From: Leptospiraceae bacterium
GTDB taxonomy: Bacteria; Spirochaetota; Leptospiria; Leptospirales; Leptospiraceae
NCBI GenBank assembly: GCA_024233875.1
Contig: JACKPB010000002.1
Coordinates: forward strand, 310,001 to 374,000
Direction of reading: 5' to 3'
Length of the DNA stretch: 64,000 nt
This document shows positions 34,838-43,919 of this stretch, piece by piece (position 1 is the first letter of the stretch; each line of letters opens with the position of its first letter). The translations under genes and the position numbers were made by a program. The notes beneath the pieces were generated by a model, which saw nothing but the letters and a program-made list of their open reading frames with translations, was not told the DNA's origin and ran no database searches.

Positions 34838-36066
34838 GAAAAGAACTGAAACTCCCGGGCTTTGGAGAGGAATACCCGGCCCAGGAGCAAAATCAGAATG
34901 ACTATTTCTAGAGAGAAAACTATTTTTAAATTTATATAAGGTAATTCTTTTTTCATGAGAATCAGATGGGGAATCATTAGTGTAAAGAATCTCATCGAAT
35001 TGTCAAAAGAAAACCAGTATCCCTGCACAGCAAAAGTGCCTACAAACCCCAGGAATAAAATGGGCAGATAGAAAGGTGCCTCCCCTACTCTCTTCCAAGA
35101 TTTGGTCACATAAAGAACTGAAAGAAAAAAGCTGAATAGAATGATTTTGGTCACTTCCTTCGGTAGGTTTCTTATAGACAAAAAGTTTTCATATTGAATT
35201 CCTCTTATGAAACCAAGAAAAGGATAGTCTAGCAAATCTGCAAATTTCAAAGGCTGAGTGCCTTCTGATACTAAACTTATGTTTTGAATCCATGTTATGA
35301 ATACTGCATAAACTAAGATGGCAAAGAATGAGCTAAGTATAGTATTATATTTTCTCTTCATAAAGAAAACTAAGAGCAAGGAAAAAAGAAAAATGATACC
35401 TGTTTCTTTAGTCAATAGGAAGAGAATTGAAGTGAAGAATACAAGTATTGATATCTCAGCAGAGTTATCTTTGGTTTTAAGGTTGAATTTTGAAATCGAA
35501 GGTAGATTGAAAAAGTAATACAAGAAGACATAAAGGGATGCTAGTAAGCTATCCGAAACCAGAAGATAAATGGAAAGAATTGAAAAAGGAGAGTATAGAT
35601 AAAAAAGGCTAAGATAATAGTAATGATTTCCTAGAGTTTTTGAAAAAAGTATAAAACTTGAAATGTGAAATAGAATTAGGATACTAAAAGTTATTTGAGG
35701 GTAGAACTGAAAGGTAGTGATTGAAGAAAAATAACCTGAAAGAATGGGAAGTCCGATTCTCCGAAACCGAAGTCTATAAGTGTCCATTATTGGTTTTTCG
35801 GTAATTTCCGGGGAGTATAGATATTTTGAGATCATATAGAAGAACTGCCCATCATAGCCACCTTCCGTGAATAGAATTTGATTTTTAGCGATGTATTTTT
35901 TATTTAGATCAGCTAGTTCAGAATGAATTTTTATGAGAGATGAGGGGTTATGCCCATATATGGACATTTCTTTTTGGTAAACCATCAACATTAAAAGTAA
36001 AAATATCAGGATGTTTGAAATATAAAAAATACTTTTTGTTTGGATTGAATCTGATAGAAAACGCAT
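34834..36066 (-). CDS. GT-C-like membrane glycosyltransferase
   Basis: This 410-residue integral membrane protein has about ten hydrophobic helices. After the first helix comes a periplasmic loop with EGGYDGQFFYMISKYLY and RLRFRRIGLPILSGYFS. The YDGQFxY motif is typical of GT-C-like proteins involved in cell-surface glycopolymer formation (lipid-linked sugar donors, acidic residue in loop 1). The frame opens at 36111, but ATG 36066 has AGGGAT five bases upstream and is preferred. Substrate unknown. It is monocistronic. Confidence 0.72.
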   Translation of the reverse strand: MRFLSDSIQTKSIFYISNILIFLLLMLMVYQKEMSIYGHNPSSLIKIHSELADLNKKYIAKNQILFTEGGYDGQFFYMISKYLYSPEITEKPIMDTYRLRFRRIGLPILSGYFSSITTFQFYPQITFSILILFHISSFILFSKTLGNHYYYLSLFYLYSPFSILSIYLLVSDSLLASLYVFLYYFFNLPSISKFNLKTKDNSAEISILVFFTSILFLLTKETGIIFLFSLLLVFFMKRKYNTILSSFFAILVYAVFITWIQNISLVSEGTQPLKFADLLDYPFLGFIRGIQYENFLSIRNLPKEVTKIILFSFFLSVLYVTKSWKRVGEAPFYLPILFLGFVGTFAVQGYWFSFDNSMRFFTLMIPHLILMKKELPYINLKIVFSLEIVILILLLGRVFLSKAREFQFFS

Positions 36067-36111
36067 ATGATCCCTATCTCGACTGTAGCATTCCAAATTG
36101 GTTTTCGTCAT

Positions 36112-36513
36112 TCATATTTCATAGTTTTTTGTCCCGAAATAGGGTAAATTCCCTCATTTTAGAGAGTTTTTTAGTGTAGAACCTACAGGAGAAAAATGGG
36201 GTTTTGATCCATTTTTCGATGGTTTTTGCCATTAAATTCCTCAGTTTTTAAAGATATTTCTCCTCATTTTCATTGATATCTACCGATTTTCATAATTAAA
36301 TGAGAATTAATTCTTAGGTTATGTATCCATTTTCTACCAGATTCTTCTATGAATTTGTAAACCTTCTGAATGACTATATACCAGTTTTCATAAATACTAG
36401 CGTATTTCTTCTTAAGGTATGTAGCCATTTTCTACCAGATTCTCCTATAAATGCGCAAGCCTTAAGAAAATGACTTTAAAAATGAAAAAGGAGGAATTAG
36501 AAAAGAAAAAATA
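36112..36513. other. Intergenic region with 98-bp-spaced direct repeat
   Basis: This is the divergent region between the GT-C-like gene and the helical-repeat gene. A segment of about 65 nt occurs twice (36311-36375 and 36409-36475), sharing an identical 19-base core CCATTTTCTACCAGATTCT (36327-36345 and 36425-36443) and a similar end (tgact). A strong AGGAGG lies at 36489-36494. No gene of its own was recognised apart from a possible 10-codon frame at 36482-36514. Confidence 0.55.
36311..36475 (+). repeat. Imperfect direct repeat, two copies
   Basis: There are two copies of an imperfect unit of about 65 nt with a 98-nt period, the second ending about 40 nt before the start of the helical-repeat gene. 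The identical 19-base core suggests a protein-binding site or a duplicated promoter segment. The core itself has no internal symmetry. Confidence 0.55.
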
Positions 36514-37293
36514 ATGCATTTTTTTTCCTATCACTTATCAATTGTAATTATGAAAACTGTGTTCCATAATCTCCAGAACTTTTATGAATATTTGGAAAAG
36601 TTAGGTCCTTCCAAGTCTTTAAAGATAATTCAAAATGTTGGTTATGAGAGAGTTAATTCACTAACCATTAAGCTCCATAAAGATAGAATCATCAAATTAG
36701 CTGCAACTCTTACGGAGTCAAAGATTTTAGATCTTTTAAATAATATTCCTGAAAAAGATATAATTGAGATCATGGCTTACAATACAGATGAGGATCTTAT
36801 TTTTTATGTTGAGAACTTAACTATTCAAGAGTTAAAATTTATAACAGCTCATATCATCCCACAACACATAGCTATGATGACGAATGAAATTGGAAGAGAA
36901 AATTCAGTTAAGCTACTTAAGAGTATTGGTGTGGAGAAATGTGTTGGTATAATCTCTTATGCAGGTCCCGAAGATTTACTCAGATTGTCCAAACAAATCG
37001 ATATTGATCGATTGATAATTTTGGCTCATGCTATGACCCTACCTCAGGCAAAAAAATGGATTAGGAAAAGAGGTCTATCTGATTTAGTTCCCCTCGTAAT
37101 GTCGATAGGTGTAGACAATATTCTGGTTATGTTGGATAGTCTGGGGTTTACCAAAAGTCTGGAACTTTTGGAATTACTGGGAGTTGAGAAGCTAATCGAG
37201 TTGGCACATAAAATCGGTAAGATGAAGTTTCCGCACTACCCTTCTAAAGAAAAAACTCGTGGGAAGATGACTTCTGAATACAAAGCCATTTGA
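36514..37293 (+). CDS. Helical-repeat protein of unknown function
   Basis: This is a soluble, mostly helical protein of up to 259 residues. Degenerate units of about 35 residues (SLKIIQNVGYERVNSL.., SVKLLKSIGVEKCVGI.., NILVMLDSLGFTKSLEL.., LELLGVEKLIELAHKIG) suggest a right-handed helical stack such as HEAT or the MgtE-N/FliG-type repeats. There is no enzyme motif. The start is uncertain: ATG 36514 lies 19 nt after AGGAGG, and ATG 36550 (MKTVFHN) lacks a clear site. The duplicated upstream region hints at specific regulation. It converges with the ABC-binding-like gene. Confidence 0.66.
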   Translation: MHFFSYHLSIVIMKTVFHNLQNFYEYLEKLGPSKSLKIIQNVGYERVNSLTIKLHKDRIIKLAATLTESKILDLLNNIPEKDIIEIMAYNTDEDLIFYVENLTIQELKFITAHIIPQHIAMMTNEIGRENSVKLLKSIGVEKCVGIISYAGPEDLLRLSKQIDIDRLIILAHAMTLPQAKKWIRKRGLSDLVPLVMSIGVDNILVMLDSLGFTKSLELLELLGVEKLIELAHKIGKMKFPHYPSKEKTRGKMTSEYKAI

Positions 37294-37295
37294 TT

Positions 37296-38831
37296 TCATT
37301 TGTTTAATTTATTTTTCAATACAATAATAGCATCCCGTTTCTTAAGTGAAAGTCGGAGGTATTCCGTGGCTATCTTGTCACCCGGAATTATTAACAAAGC
37401 TCCTTCGAAAATATCGATAGCTATTTCATACTCTCTTGAGTTATAGTATCTAATCCCTTCATTTATATAATCTCTCATCGAGGCAGTTTCCTTGCTTCTG
37501 AGAGCATTTAAGTCTGATTGAGCCATTGAGTTTGATGGTAAAGTTCTTAATGATGATAGGAGCAATTTGACTGCAGTGAATCTATCCCCTTTTTGATATG
37601 TTGCCATGCCCTGAAGTCTTTCCTGCTCGCTTAAAGATTGAATACTTTTTGTTATACCTTCTGAGGCTCTGTTGATTTTGGGGTTAATTTGCAAAATCTT
37701 TTGATATTCAGCTTTCGCCTTCAAAAATTGTTTTTGCTCATAGTATGTATCCGCATTTTTAAATAGCTCTTTGATTTTTTCTCCGGATATTTTTTCTAGA
37801 AGTAATTGTTGATACATCAATGCAGCTTTATTGGAAGGATCTTTTTCTGTAATAGTATCAAATATTATCTTGGCGGACTTTACTTTATTTTCATTCATTA
37901 ATGTAATGCCTGCCTCCAGAAGTCCGGATAATTTTGCTCTTTCCTTTATTTGAGCGGGAATTTCTATTCCGGATTCTCTGGCGTACTCTTCGTTTAGATA
38001 AAATGAATATTGATCAGGATATTGAATGAATTCATCTTTACAGGATGACTTCTTGTAGTATATCCGATTTGCCATTTCCCCGGTAAGAATCCCGATTTTT
38101 GTAAAGTTGGGCGTGATAGCGAAAGTAGCACCGTATTTTACAAGCGAGGGAAAGTTTGTTGTTAAAATTAGTTTGTTCTTCTTGGCATATTCCGAAAGGG
38201 TTTCAAATTCTTTCTTACCATACAAAGGGTCGTTGATCATGACGAAAGCCTGCAAACTCTTTAACTCATTTAGTTCTTTGCCGAACTCTTCTTTATTCTC
38301 AATTTTCTTAGAGTAGAATAAGACTTTTTTCTTTAGATCGGAAATTTCTCCTTCCTTGGCAAAGTACTCTCCTTCAGATGTTGAGTAAAAAGTATAAATA
38401 TTTTTTATCTCAGGGTTGATTTCTTTAATATGGCTAAATATTTCTGAGATAGGAACATCCATAGAAAGACCACAGATTTTTGATGAATCCAGACCAAGAC
38501 TCTTTGGAGAAGATACCATTGAAAATAGAATATTCTTTTCTTTGAGGGTATCTTTTGCAATACGGGTTGCTGGAGCTCCAATTGTAATTAAGAAAGGAAG
38601 ATTAGAACTTTCGATTTTTTGAAAATACTCACTCAAACTTGTTTCGTTTTGATTGATAATATCAAGATATGTAATGTTGATTTCTTGCTCCAATACTGTC
38701 TGAATACCGTAAATCCCCTGTTCGTAGATTCGATTGTCTGAAGATACTAAAACTTCAAATTTGAGGTCTTCAGCGGACAAAGAAAGAATACAAGAAAAGA
38801 CAATAAGAATTTTGGTTAGAAGATTATTCAT
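37296..38831 (-). CDS. ABC substrate-binding-like protein fused to TPR repeats
   Basis: This 511-residue exported protein has a signal peptide (ILIVFSCILSLSAED) and then a PF04392-like periplasmic-binding domain to about residue 290 (TIGAPATRIAKDTLK, SSKICGLSMDVP, KNKLILTTNFPSLVKYGATFAITPNF). Its C-terminal half is tetratricopeptide repeats (AKIIFDTITEKDPSNKAALMY, AKAEYQKILQINPKINRASEG, AIDIFEGALLIIPGDKIATEYL). No ABC permease or ATPase is nearby. It overlaps the upstream sensor phosphatase gene by 8 nt, so it probably senses a ligand and signals through that protein and does not import. Confidence 0.82.
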   Translation of the reverse strand: MNNLLTKILIVFSCILSLSAEDLKFEVLVSSDNRIYEQGIYGIQTVLEQEINITYLDIINQNETSLSEYFQKIESSNLPFLITIGAPATRIAKDTLKEKNILFSMVSSPKSLGLDSSKICGLSMDVPISEIFSHIKEINPEIKNIYTFYSTSEGEYFAKEGEISDLKKKVLFYSKKIENKEEFGKELNELKSLQAFVMINDPLYGKKEFETLSEYAKKNKLILTTNFPSLVKYGATFAITPNFTKIGILTGEMANRIYYKKSSCKDEFIQYPDQYSFYLNEEYARESGIEIPAQIKERAKLSGLLEAGITLMNENKVKSAKIIFDTITEKDPSNKAALMYQQLLLEKISGEKIKELFKNADTYYEQKQFLKAKAEYQKILQINPKINRASEGITKSIQSLSEQERLQGMATYQKGDRFTAVKLLLSSLRTLPSNSMAQSDLNALRSKETASMRDYINEGIRYYNSREYEIAIDIFEGALLIIPGDKIATEYLRLSLKKRDAIIVLKNKLNK

Positions 38832-41364
38832 TTGTATTCACCCCGCTAATTAAATTATTTACTTCTTTGATTTTATCTTTAATAAGATTGTTATTGGGGT
38901 TTAACTTGAGTGCTTTGGTCCATTCTTCTAATGCCTGTTTATAATATTTATTTATAAATAAGATTTCTCCAAGATATCTATGAGCTTCAAAATTGAAGTT
39001 GTCTACATTCAAACACTTATTTAGAAACATGGTAGCCAGAGTATAGTCTTCCGAATAATAATAGCAGATACCTACCTTGCTGTTGATAGTAGGATTGTTT
39101 CTGAACTCACTTCGATTATTTAATTCGAGATACAAAACGAGTGCATCTTTATAATTCCCTTCATAGAAAAATCTTTCAGCCAAAGAGTAGTATTCTTCGA
39201 TTGTATCCGTATCCATATCTGTATGGCTCTGAGAGGATTTCTTGTTTTGCTTTTCTTGAAATTTCTCTTCTAGATCTTGAATGCTTTTGTTCTCAGGATC
39301 AATTTGTTTTAATTTGTCAAGCAGGAATCTACCTCTACCAAAGACATTTAAATTTGTATAGATTTCAACAAGATTTATAAGATTATCTACAAAACTAGTG
39401 TTTCTTAGATACAGTCTTTCGGCTACATCCGCCGCACTATTATAATTCATCGCTGAGAAGTACACTCGGGAAAGTTCATAAAGGTATTGATTGTTAGCAG
39501 GAAAAGACAAACACAGGAAGTTATAGCAGTCAATAGATTTATTGTAATCCTGTTGTCTGGAGTAGATTTCTGCGAAGAGATGAGTTACATTTTCATAAAC
39601 TTTAATCTTATCTGAATAAGGATAAATTGTTTTGTAAGCCTCTTCAATTTTGTTTAAATTGATTAAGTTTCTGGAAGTATGGATTGCAGAGAGAATTTCA
39701 TTTGAAATTTCCTCTGAACTAGCCACTGTTTCATTGAGATATTCGATTGATAGAAGGGAAAGATCATCCATAATTCTACCGGTTGACTTGACTCGATTGG
39801 CTATCTCTTTTATTTCTCCTTTGGCTTCTTCCACTCTCTTCAGAAACTCATTTTCATCTTCCTGAACATTTTCAGAACCATCCTCTCCCGTAAGAATTAA
39901 GTCATCTTTACCATCAGATCCTGTTAGTATTTTGTCACCATAGTGAAGTTGAAAAGTTTTGATAAAAAAATCTGATTCCTGATCCGGGGTACCAATTTTT
40001 TTAAGGTTGTTTTCATCGTCAATAAAGGACGCTTTCCCATCCCTATATAGGACCGTCCAAGGGTGTTCTGCATTGAAATAGTAAAGCAAGCCAGTCTCTA
40101 AGTCGACCAATCCCAGGCAAACAGAAATGTACATAGATCCATCAAAAGAGAGAAAGACATTGTTTATATCAAGATATCTCTCTTTCAACCACAATTCAGG
40201 ATGAATATTTTGATATTTTTCAACTGCTGTTCTCATGATTCCTGCATTGAATACTACACCGAGAACTAGAGCTCCCCCCGCTCCCTGTATAGATTTTCCC
40301 ATAGCGTCGCCATTTAAAAAAACAGTGTATTGCTTACCTTTTAATTTAATAGTCTCAGTTATACAAATATCTCCACCAATTTCAGCAGTCCACTTTCTGA
40401 ATTGAAATTTTTTCTTTTGTTCTAGAAGGAATTCAGTTTTTACACGTTTATCTAAATTATTATTTGGATGAAGGGGGTCAAGAAGAAGAGAAGTTAGATA
40501 GTAATCTCCATCCTGAGCAATTTTTAAATTTCTTACTTCTGTCAATGTCTGGTTTAGCTCATCTGTTCTTTGGGCTACCATCTTTTCCAGGTTATGTGTA
40601 AAGTCCTGAATTTGTGTTATCATTTGATTGAAAGAATTGGCAAGTTGACCGATCTCATCCTTTCCGGACAAATGAATTTTGGTATCCATATTTCCTTCAC
40701 CAAACTGAATGGCGCCTTCTGTCAGGATTTTGATTGGCTTCGAAAAATATGTTGATGTGTATACGGATATCAAAATCCCGAAAAGAAAAATAATCCCTGA
40801 AGCTCCGAGGATAGTTTGACGTATGGTTACAATAGGTTCAAAGACAATCTCTTTATCAAATTCGAATAATGCTGTCCCTACTCTGAGTTGTTCGTTTTGA
40901 TAGGAGATGGAAATAGGATAAGCATATCTAAGAAGGGTTCTCTTAGTCTCTCTGTCGCGAATTTCTTGCATTTCCAGTTTTGTTAGACGTGAAATATAAT
41001 TTTTCATGTCCTGACCGATATTCTTATCTTCATTTCGGTCTTCCATGGAAGCTACATAGTGACCATCTATATTGATTACGTAAGAATTGACCAGACCTGT
41101 GATATTTGTCTTCTTGAGTCGGGTGATGGATGTGGTTGTTGCATCAAAGGTTTCATTGATCAGAAGCTCTTCGGTAGCTAAGTTAGAAATATTGTGAGCT
41201 AGGTTTGTGCAAATATCAAAAGTCATTTTTTGAATGATTTCCTGACTTTTTTTAAGAATGATAGTGGATATAGGTACAATACTTATAATGAGTACAACTG
41301 TAATTACAAAAATCAGTTTTGTACGAATCCTTATGTTCTTATTAAAATAATCAAAAATATTCAA
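38824..41364 (-). CDS. Membrane sensor: HAMP, SpoIIE-type PP2C phosphatase, TPR
   Basis: This 846-residue inner-membrane signalling protein is built of TM1 (about 16-36), a periplasmic sensor of about 150 residues, TM2 (LGASGIIFLFGILISVYTS), HAMP (PIKILTEGAIQFGEGNMDTKI..DEIGQLANSFNQM), a coiled coil, a PPM/SpoIIE phosphatase domain (AEIGGDICI, NGDAMGKSIQGAGG, a C-terminal DDLSLLSIEY) and TPR repeats in the last 230 residues. It likely dephosphorylates a serine on an anti-sigma-factor antagonist in response to a periplasmic signal. It is co-transcribed with the binding-protein/TPR gene. Confidence 0.9.
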   Translation of the reverse strand: MNIFDYFNKNIRIRTKLIFVITVVLIISIVPISTIILKKSQEIIQKMTFDICTNLAHNISNLATEELLINETFDATTTSITRLKKTNITGLVNSYVINIDGHYVASMEDRNEDKNIGQDMKNYISRLTKLEMQEIRDRETKRTLLRYAYPISISYQNEQLRVGTALFEFDKEIVFEPIVTIRQTILGASGIIFLFGILISVYTSTYFSKPIKILTEGAIQFGEGNMDTKIHLSGKDEIGQLANSFNQMITQIQDFTHNLEKMVAQRTDELNQTLTEVRNLKIAQDGDYYLTSLLLDPLHPNNNLDKRVKTEFLLEQKKKFQFRKWTAEIGGDICITETIKLKGKQYTVFLNGDAMGKSIQGAGGALVLGVVFNAGIMRTAVEKYQNIHPELWLKERYLDINNVFLSFDGSMYISVCLGLVDLETGLLYYFNAEHPWTVLYRDGKASFIDDENNLKKIGTPDQESDFFIKTFQLHYGDKILTGSDGKDDLILTGEDGSENVQEDENEFLKRVEEAKGEIKEIANRVKSTGRIMDDLSLLSIEYLNETVASSEEISNEILSAIHTSRNLINLNKIEEAYKTIYPYSDKIKVYENVTHLFAEIYSRQQDYNKSIDCYNFLCLSFPANNQYLYELSRVYFSAMNYNSAADVAERLYLRNTSFVDNLINLVEIYTNLNVFGRGRFLLDKLKQIDPENKSIQDLEEKFQEKQNKKSSQSHTDMDTDTIEEYYSLAERFFYEGNYKDALVLYLELNNRSEFRNNPTINSKVGICYYYSEDYTLATMFLNKCLNVDNFNFEAHRYLGEILFINKYYKQALEEWTKALKLNPNNNLIKDKIKEVNNLISGVNTNE

Positions 41365-41546
41365 TTCTATTCCCTCGGTGTTTGGAGCAAGGAACAGTTT
41401 GGTTTTTTTTTATTTTAAGGCAAGTACAAATCATTAATATTTTAGAAAAATATTTCTTATATACAATTATACTTGTTTGAAAAGGAAATACTTCAGGGGG
41501 ATTCTAAACCCGGAAGATAGAAAATCAGTTAATGTTTATCTGTATT

Positions 41547-42629
41547 TTACCCCTCTGAATGTTTGATGACAAGATTAGCTAGAAAATCAATAAAAGCCGG
41601 AAAACTACCCGGAGCAGGTATTCGATGATACTCCGTGATTCCACTTTCTCTGGCAATTTCTTTCAGTTCTTCACCAATTTCGATTAAGGTTTCAAGATGA
41701 TCACTCACAAAACTTATGGGATAAATAGCAATTCTCTTGATTCCGGATTGTCCTAATTCTTTTAGTTTATCAATAGTGTTCGGGGATGTCCATTTCCCGG
41801 GTCCTACTCTGCTTTGATAGGATAAGAATGTCTGTCCTTTGTAACCTCTCGATCTCAGGGCGGATGTAATGGATTCGGCATTGTCTTCAATGGATTTTTG
41901 ATAAATATCTCCCTTCTTTATCAAACGCATAGGGATTCCATGAGCGGAAAAAAGAATGGGTATAGTTTCCCAATCTTTGATTTCAGTAGGACTGTAGTTT
42001 ATAAATGTATCCTTGTCCAATTGATTTAAAAAGAAATGAATGATTAAATCTGAAATTGATTTTATAAATTCCGGATCATCAGAAAAGGAGCTGATCCAGC
42101 CGTATCCTTTTCCCGGACAGAATTTTCCTTCTCTGGATCTACACTCTTTTTTGCATGGTTTTTCGAGGTCACTGCCCGGACAAAAACCGGTAATCGATTC
42201 CATGATTTTGGCCAGGCTCATTGTAGTTGATCTGGAATACTGAGGAAACAAAGGTAAGAAAATATTTTCTTTGCTGGGGATTAGGTCTTCCGGTTTTAAA
42301 TTTCTAATGTTTGGTTCTCCGCAGGTCATCATTGTTCGTACTTCCCATGTTTTTTGGGTTTTCTTTTCCAATAATGATTTTAGAGCCTCAGCTTGTTTTA
42401 CTGTTTCTGAATATAAGGGGGAACCTCCGCCGAAACCCATCGCTTTGTAAGAATCTGCGACTACAGGAGCTCTTTTGGTTGCAATTCGAGTTGCCAATCT
42501 ATAACGGAAAAATTCGGGAATGGGCAGATCGAAAACGAATGGATCCCGGAATAGATCCAGTAAGAATTTCAAAATTTCTTCTGTATTTCTCGGACCACCC
42601 AAATTGATAATTGTTAGTTTCAAAAACAT
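41547..42629 (-). CDS. hemH: Ferrochelatase with four-cysteine insertion
   Basis: This 360-residue ferrochelatase inserts iron into protoporphyrin IX (or coproporphyrin) in the last stages of haem synthesis. Seen: INLGGPRN, GGGSPLYSETVKQAEALK, the catalytic histidine H230 in ILFSAHGIP, YQSRVGPGKWTSP and the glutamate helix VSDHLETLIEIGEELKE. Between FPQYSRSTTMSLAKIME and the next helix is an insertion with four cysteines (C150, C159, C163, C171), which could bind an iron-sulfur cluster or zinc. It is monocistronic; a 20-bp palindrome lies 126 bp upstream. Confidence 0.93.
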   Translation of the reverse strand: MFLKLTIINLGGPRNTEEILKFLLDLFRDPFVFDLPIPEFFRYRLATRIATKRAPVVADSYKAMGFGGGSPLYSETVKQAEALKSLLEKKTQKTWEVRTMMTCGEPNIRNLKPEDLIPSKENIFLPLFPQYSRSTTMSLAKIMESITGFCPGSDLEKPCKKECRSREGKFCPGKGYGWISSFSDDPEFIKSISDLIIHFFLNQLDKDTFINYSPTEIKDWETIPILFSAHGIPMRLIKKGDIYQKSIEDNAESITSALRSRGYKGQTFLSYQSRVGPGKWTSPNTIDKLKELGQSGIKRIAIYPISFVSDHLETLIEIGEELKEIARESGITEYHRIPAPGSFPAFIDFLANLVIKHSEG

Positions 42630-42754
42630 TACCTCTGTAAGAAAAGCGAATAGACTCTTTCTAGCAAATATTCTATCTTACAAAAGTAAGTGAACCTTTT
42701 TTTTGAATTTTTAATTGTAAAGATTATAATTATGTCTCATTAAATCTAGAGTTG

Positions 42755-42774
42755 TTTTATCCGGCCGGATAAAA
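42755..42774. promoter_or_regulatory. 20-bp perfect palindrome upstream of hemH
   Basis: TTTTATCCGGCCGGATAAAA is a perfect palindrome (stem of 8 with GGCC in the middle) between the secreted protein gene and hemH, both on the minus strand. It could be an operator for hemH or a terminator for the upstream gene. On the minus strand it is not followed by a T run, which favours the operator reading. Confidence 0.5.
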
Positions 42775-42825
42775 TTTTCTATTGATTTTGAAGAATAAAT
42801 ATTGTTGTTCCTACGAAATATGCAT

Positions 42826-43824
42826 TTATTTAAATAGTTTCATAACAGAGAATTCCATATTGGCTTCCTTAGTTGATAGATAGTTTTTGTATTTGCCCAA
42901 TTGTCCTGAGATAACATCATCGGCACTCAGTCCTCCGCGGGTTGTAAAATTGGAGTGAGAATACATTCTATTGCCCTCGTAAAAAAGATTTAACGAGTAA
43001 TCGTCTCCCAACGAATAGCTTCCGCCTAAACGGAAGACAAAACCGCTCCCTATTCCATTTCCGATAAAATTCAGTGCTCGCTGAACATGAAAATCTCTAA
43101 ATTTTGAGAAGCCCAGGGTAAGGAATAATTCTGCTTCCAGAGATAGATTATTGAATTTGTGTCTGTAGCCTCCACCGCCCCCCAGTAAGCTCTGAGACAA
43201 GGAATAGGACAACCCCTGCCCGATGGGACCTATGAAGAATGGCCTTTGGATGAATTGGATCACATCGTAAAGATAGTATTTAAAATAAGTATAACGGAAA
43301 AGGGAGTTAAAAAAGAAACCTCCATCCGAAAATGAAGAAGAATTGGAATAAGGGTAGTACCGACCGGAAACTGAAAATCTTTGATCATTGACTACAGACT
43401 TAGCATGACCGTCCGCAAAGTTTTGTGAACCTGAAAAGGTATGAGCTGAGTCGTTTAAGAAGAGTGGATTTAAGGAAAACTTCGTTCCTTTTTCGGTGGA
43501 TATTGATCCCAGATAAAAATCCTCATCTCTCGAATTGGATGTCCTTCTGTACCAACCGGTTCCATGAATTTGGAAATTCAAAAGATACCCGTTTTGTTTC
43601 CACCCACCGTTGATTCCGTATAAATTATAATTCCGATTGTAAGTAATCCGGCTCCCTCCCCGTATACCTGAGAGATTAGGAAATTTGTTGCCTGTTTCAA
43701 AAATATGTTCACCACCATTTCTAATCGAAGAGAGTCCCAGGTAGGATTCTGATCTGATTGGGATGAATGAAAGAAATATATGAAGAAAAAAAAATGTTAC
43801 GAAATTCTTATTGAATAAATTCAC
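42826..43824 (-). CDS. Exported beta-rich, probable outer-membrane protein
   Basis: This 332-residue protein has a signal peptide (FVTFFFLHIFLSFIPIRSES). The mature chain is rich in glycine, serine, tyrosine and phenylalanine with alternating hydrophobic residues (GSYSLGDDYSLNLFYEGNRMY, HKFNNLSLEAELFLTLGF), which suggests an outer-membrane beta barrel. It has no cysteine lipobox. The last residues (FSVMKLFK) are close to, but not exactly, a barrel C-terminal signature. No family was recognised. It is divergent from parA2, and the candidate parS2 lies between the two. Confidence 0.66.
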   Translation of the reverse strand: MNLFNKNFVTFFFLHIFLSFIPIRSESYLGLSSIRNGGEHIFETGNKFPNLSGIRGGSRITYNRNYNLYGINGGWKQNGYLLNFQIHGTGWYRRTSNSRDEDFYLGSISTEKGTKFSLNPLFLNDSAHTFSGSQNFADGHAKSVVNDQRFSVSGRYYPYSNSSSFSDGGFFFNSLFRYTYFKYYLYDVIQFIQRPFFIGPIGQGLSYSLSQSLLGGGGGYRHKFNNLSLEAELFLTLGFSKFRDFHVQRALNFIGNGIGSGFVFRLGGSYSLGDDYSLNLFYEGNRMYSHSNFTTRGGLSADDVISGQLGKYKNYLSTKEANMEFSVMKLFK

Positions 43825-43868
43825 TTTCCCAAATTAGAAAACGAATAAAAATTGTAAATAAAGAATCT

Positions 43869-43895
43869 GTAGGGGTGAAATGATTTCACCCCTAC
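43869..43895. promoter_or_regulatory. Inverted repeat upstream of parA2, candidate parS2
   Basis: GTAGGGGTGAAAT and ATTTCACCCCTAC are perfect 13-base arms around a single G, ending 24 nt before the parA2 start codon. The central 19 bases are found again, base for base, inside parB2 (45255-45273). A repeated symmetric site in a par operon is what a ParB-binding centromere looks like. It may also serve as the operator of the operon. Confidence 0.65.
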
Positions 43896-43919
43896 GAAAT
43901 TCTTTCCGAAAAGATACCT

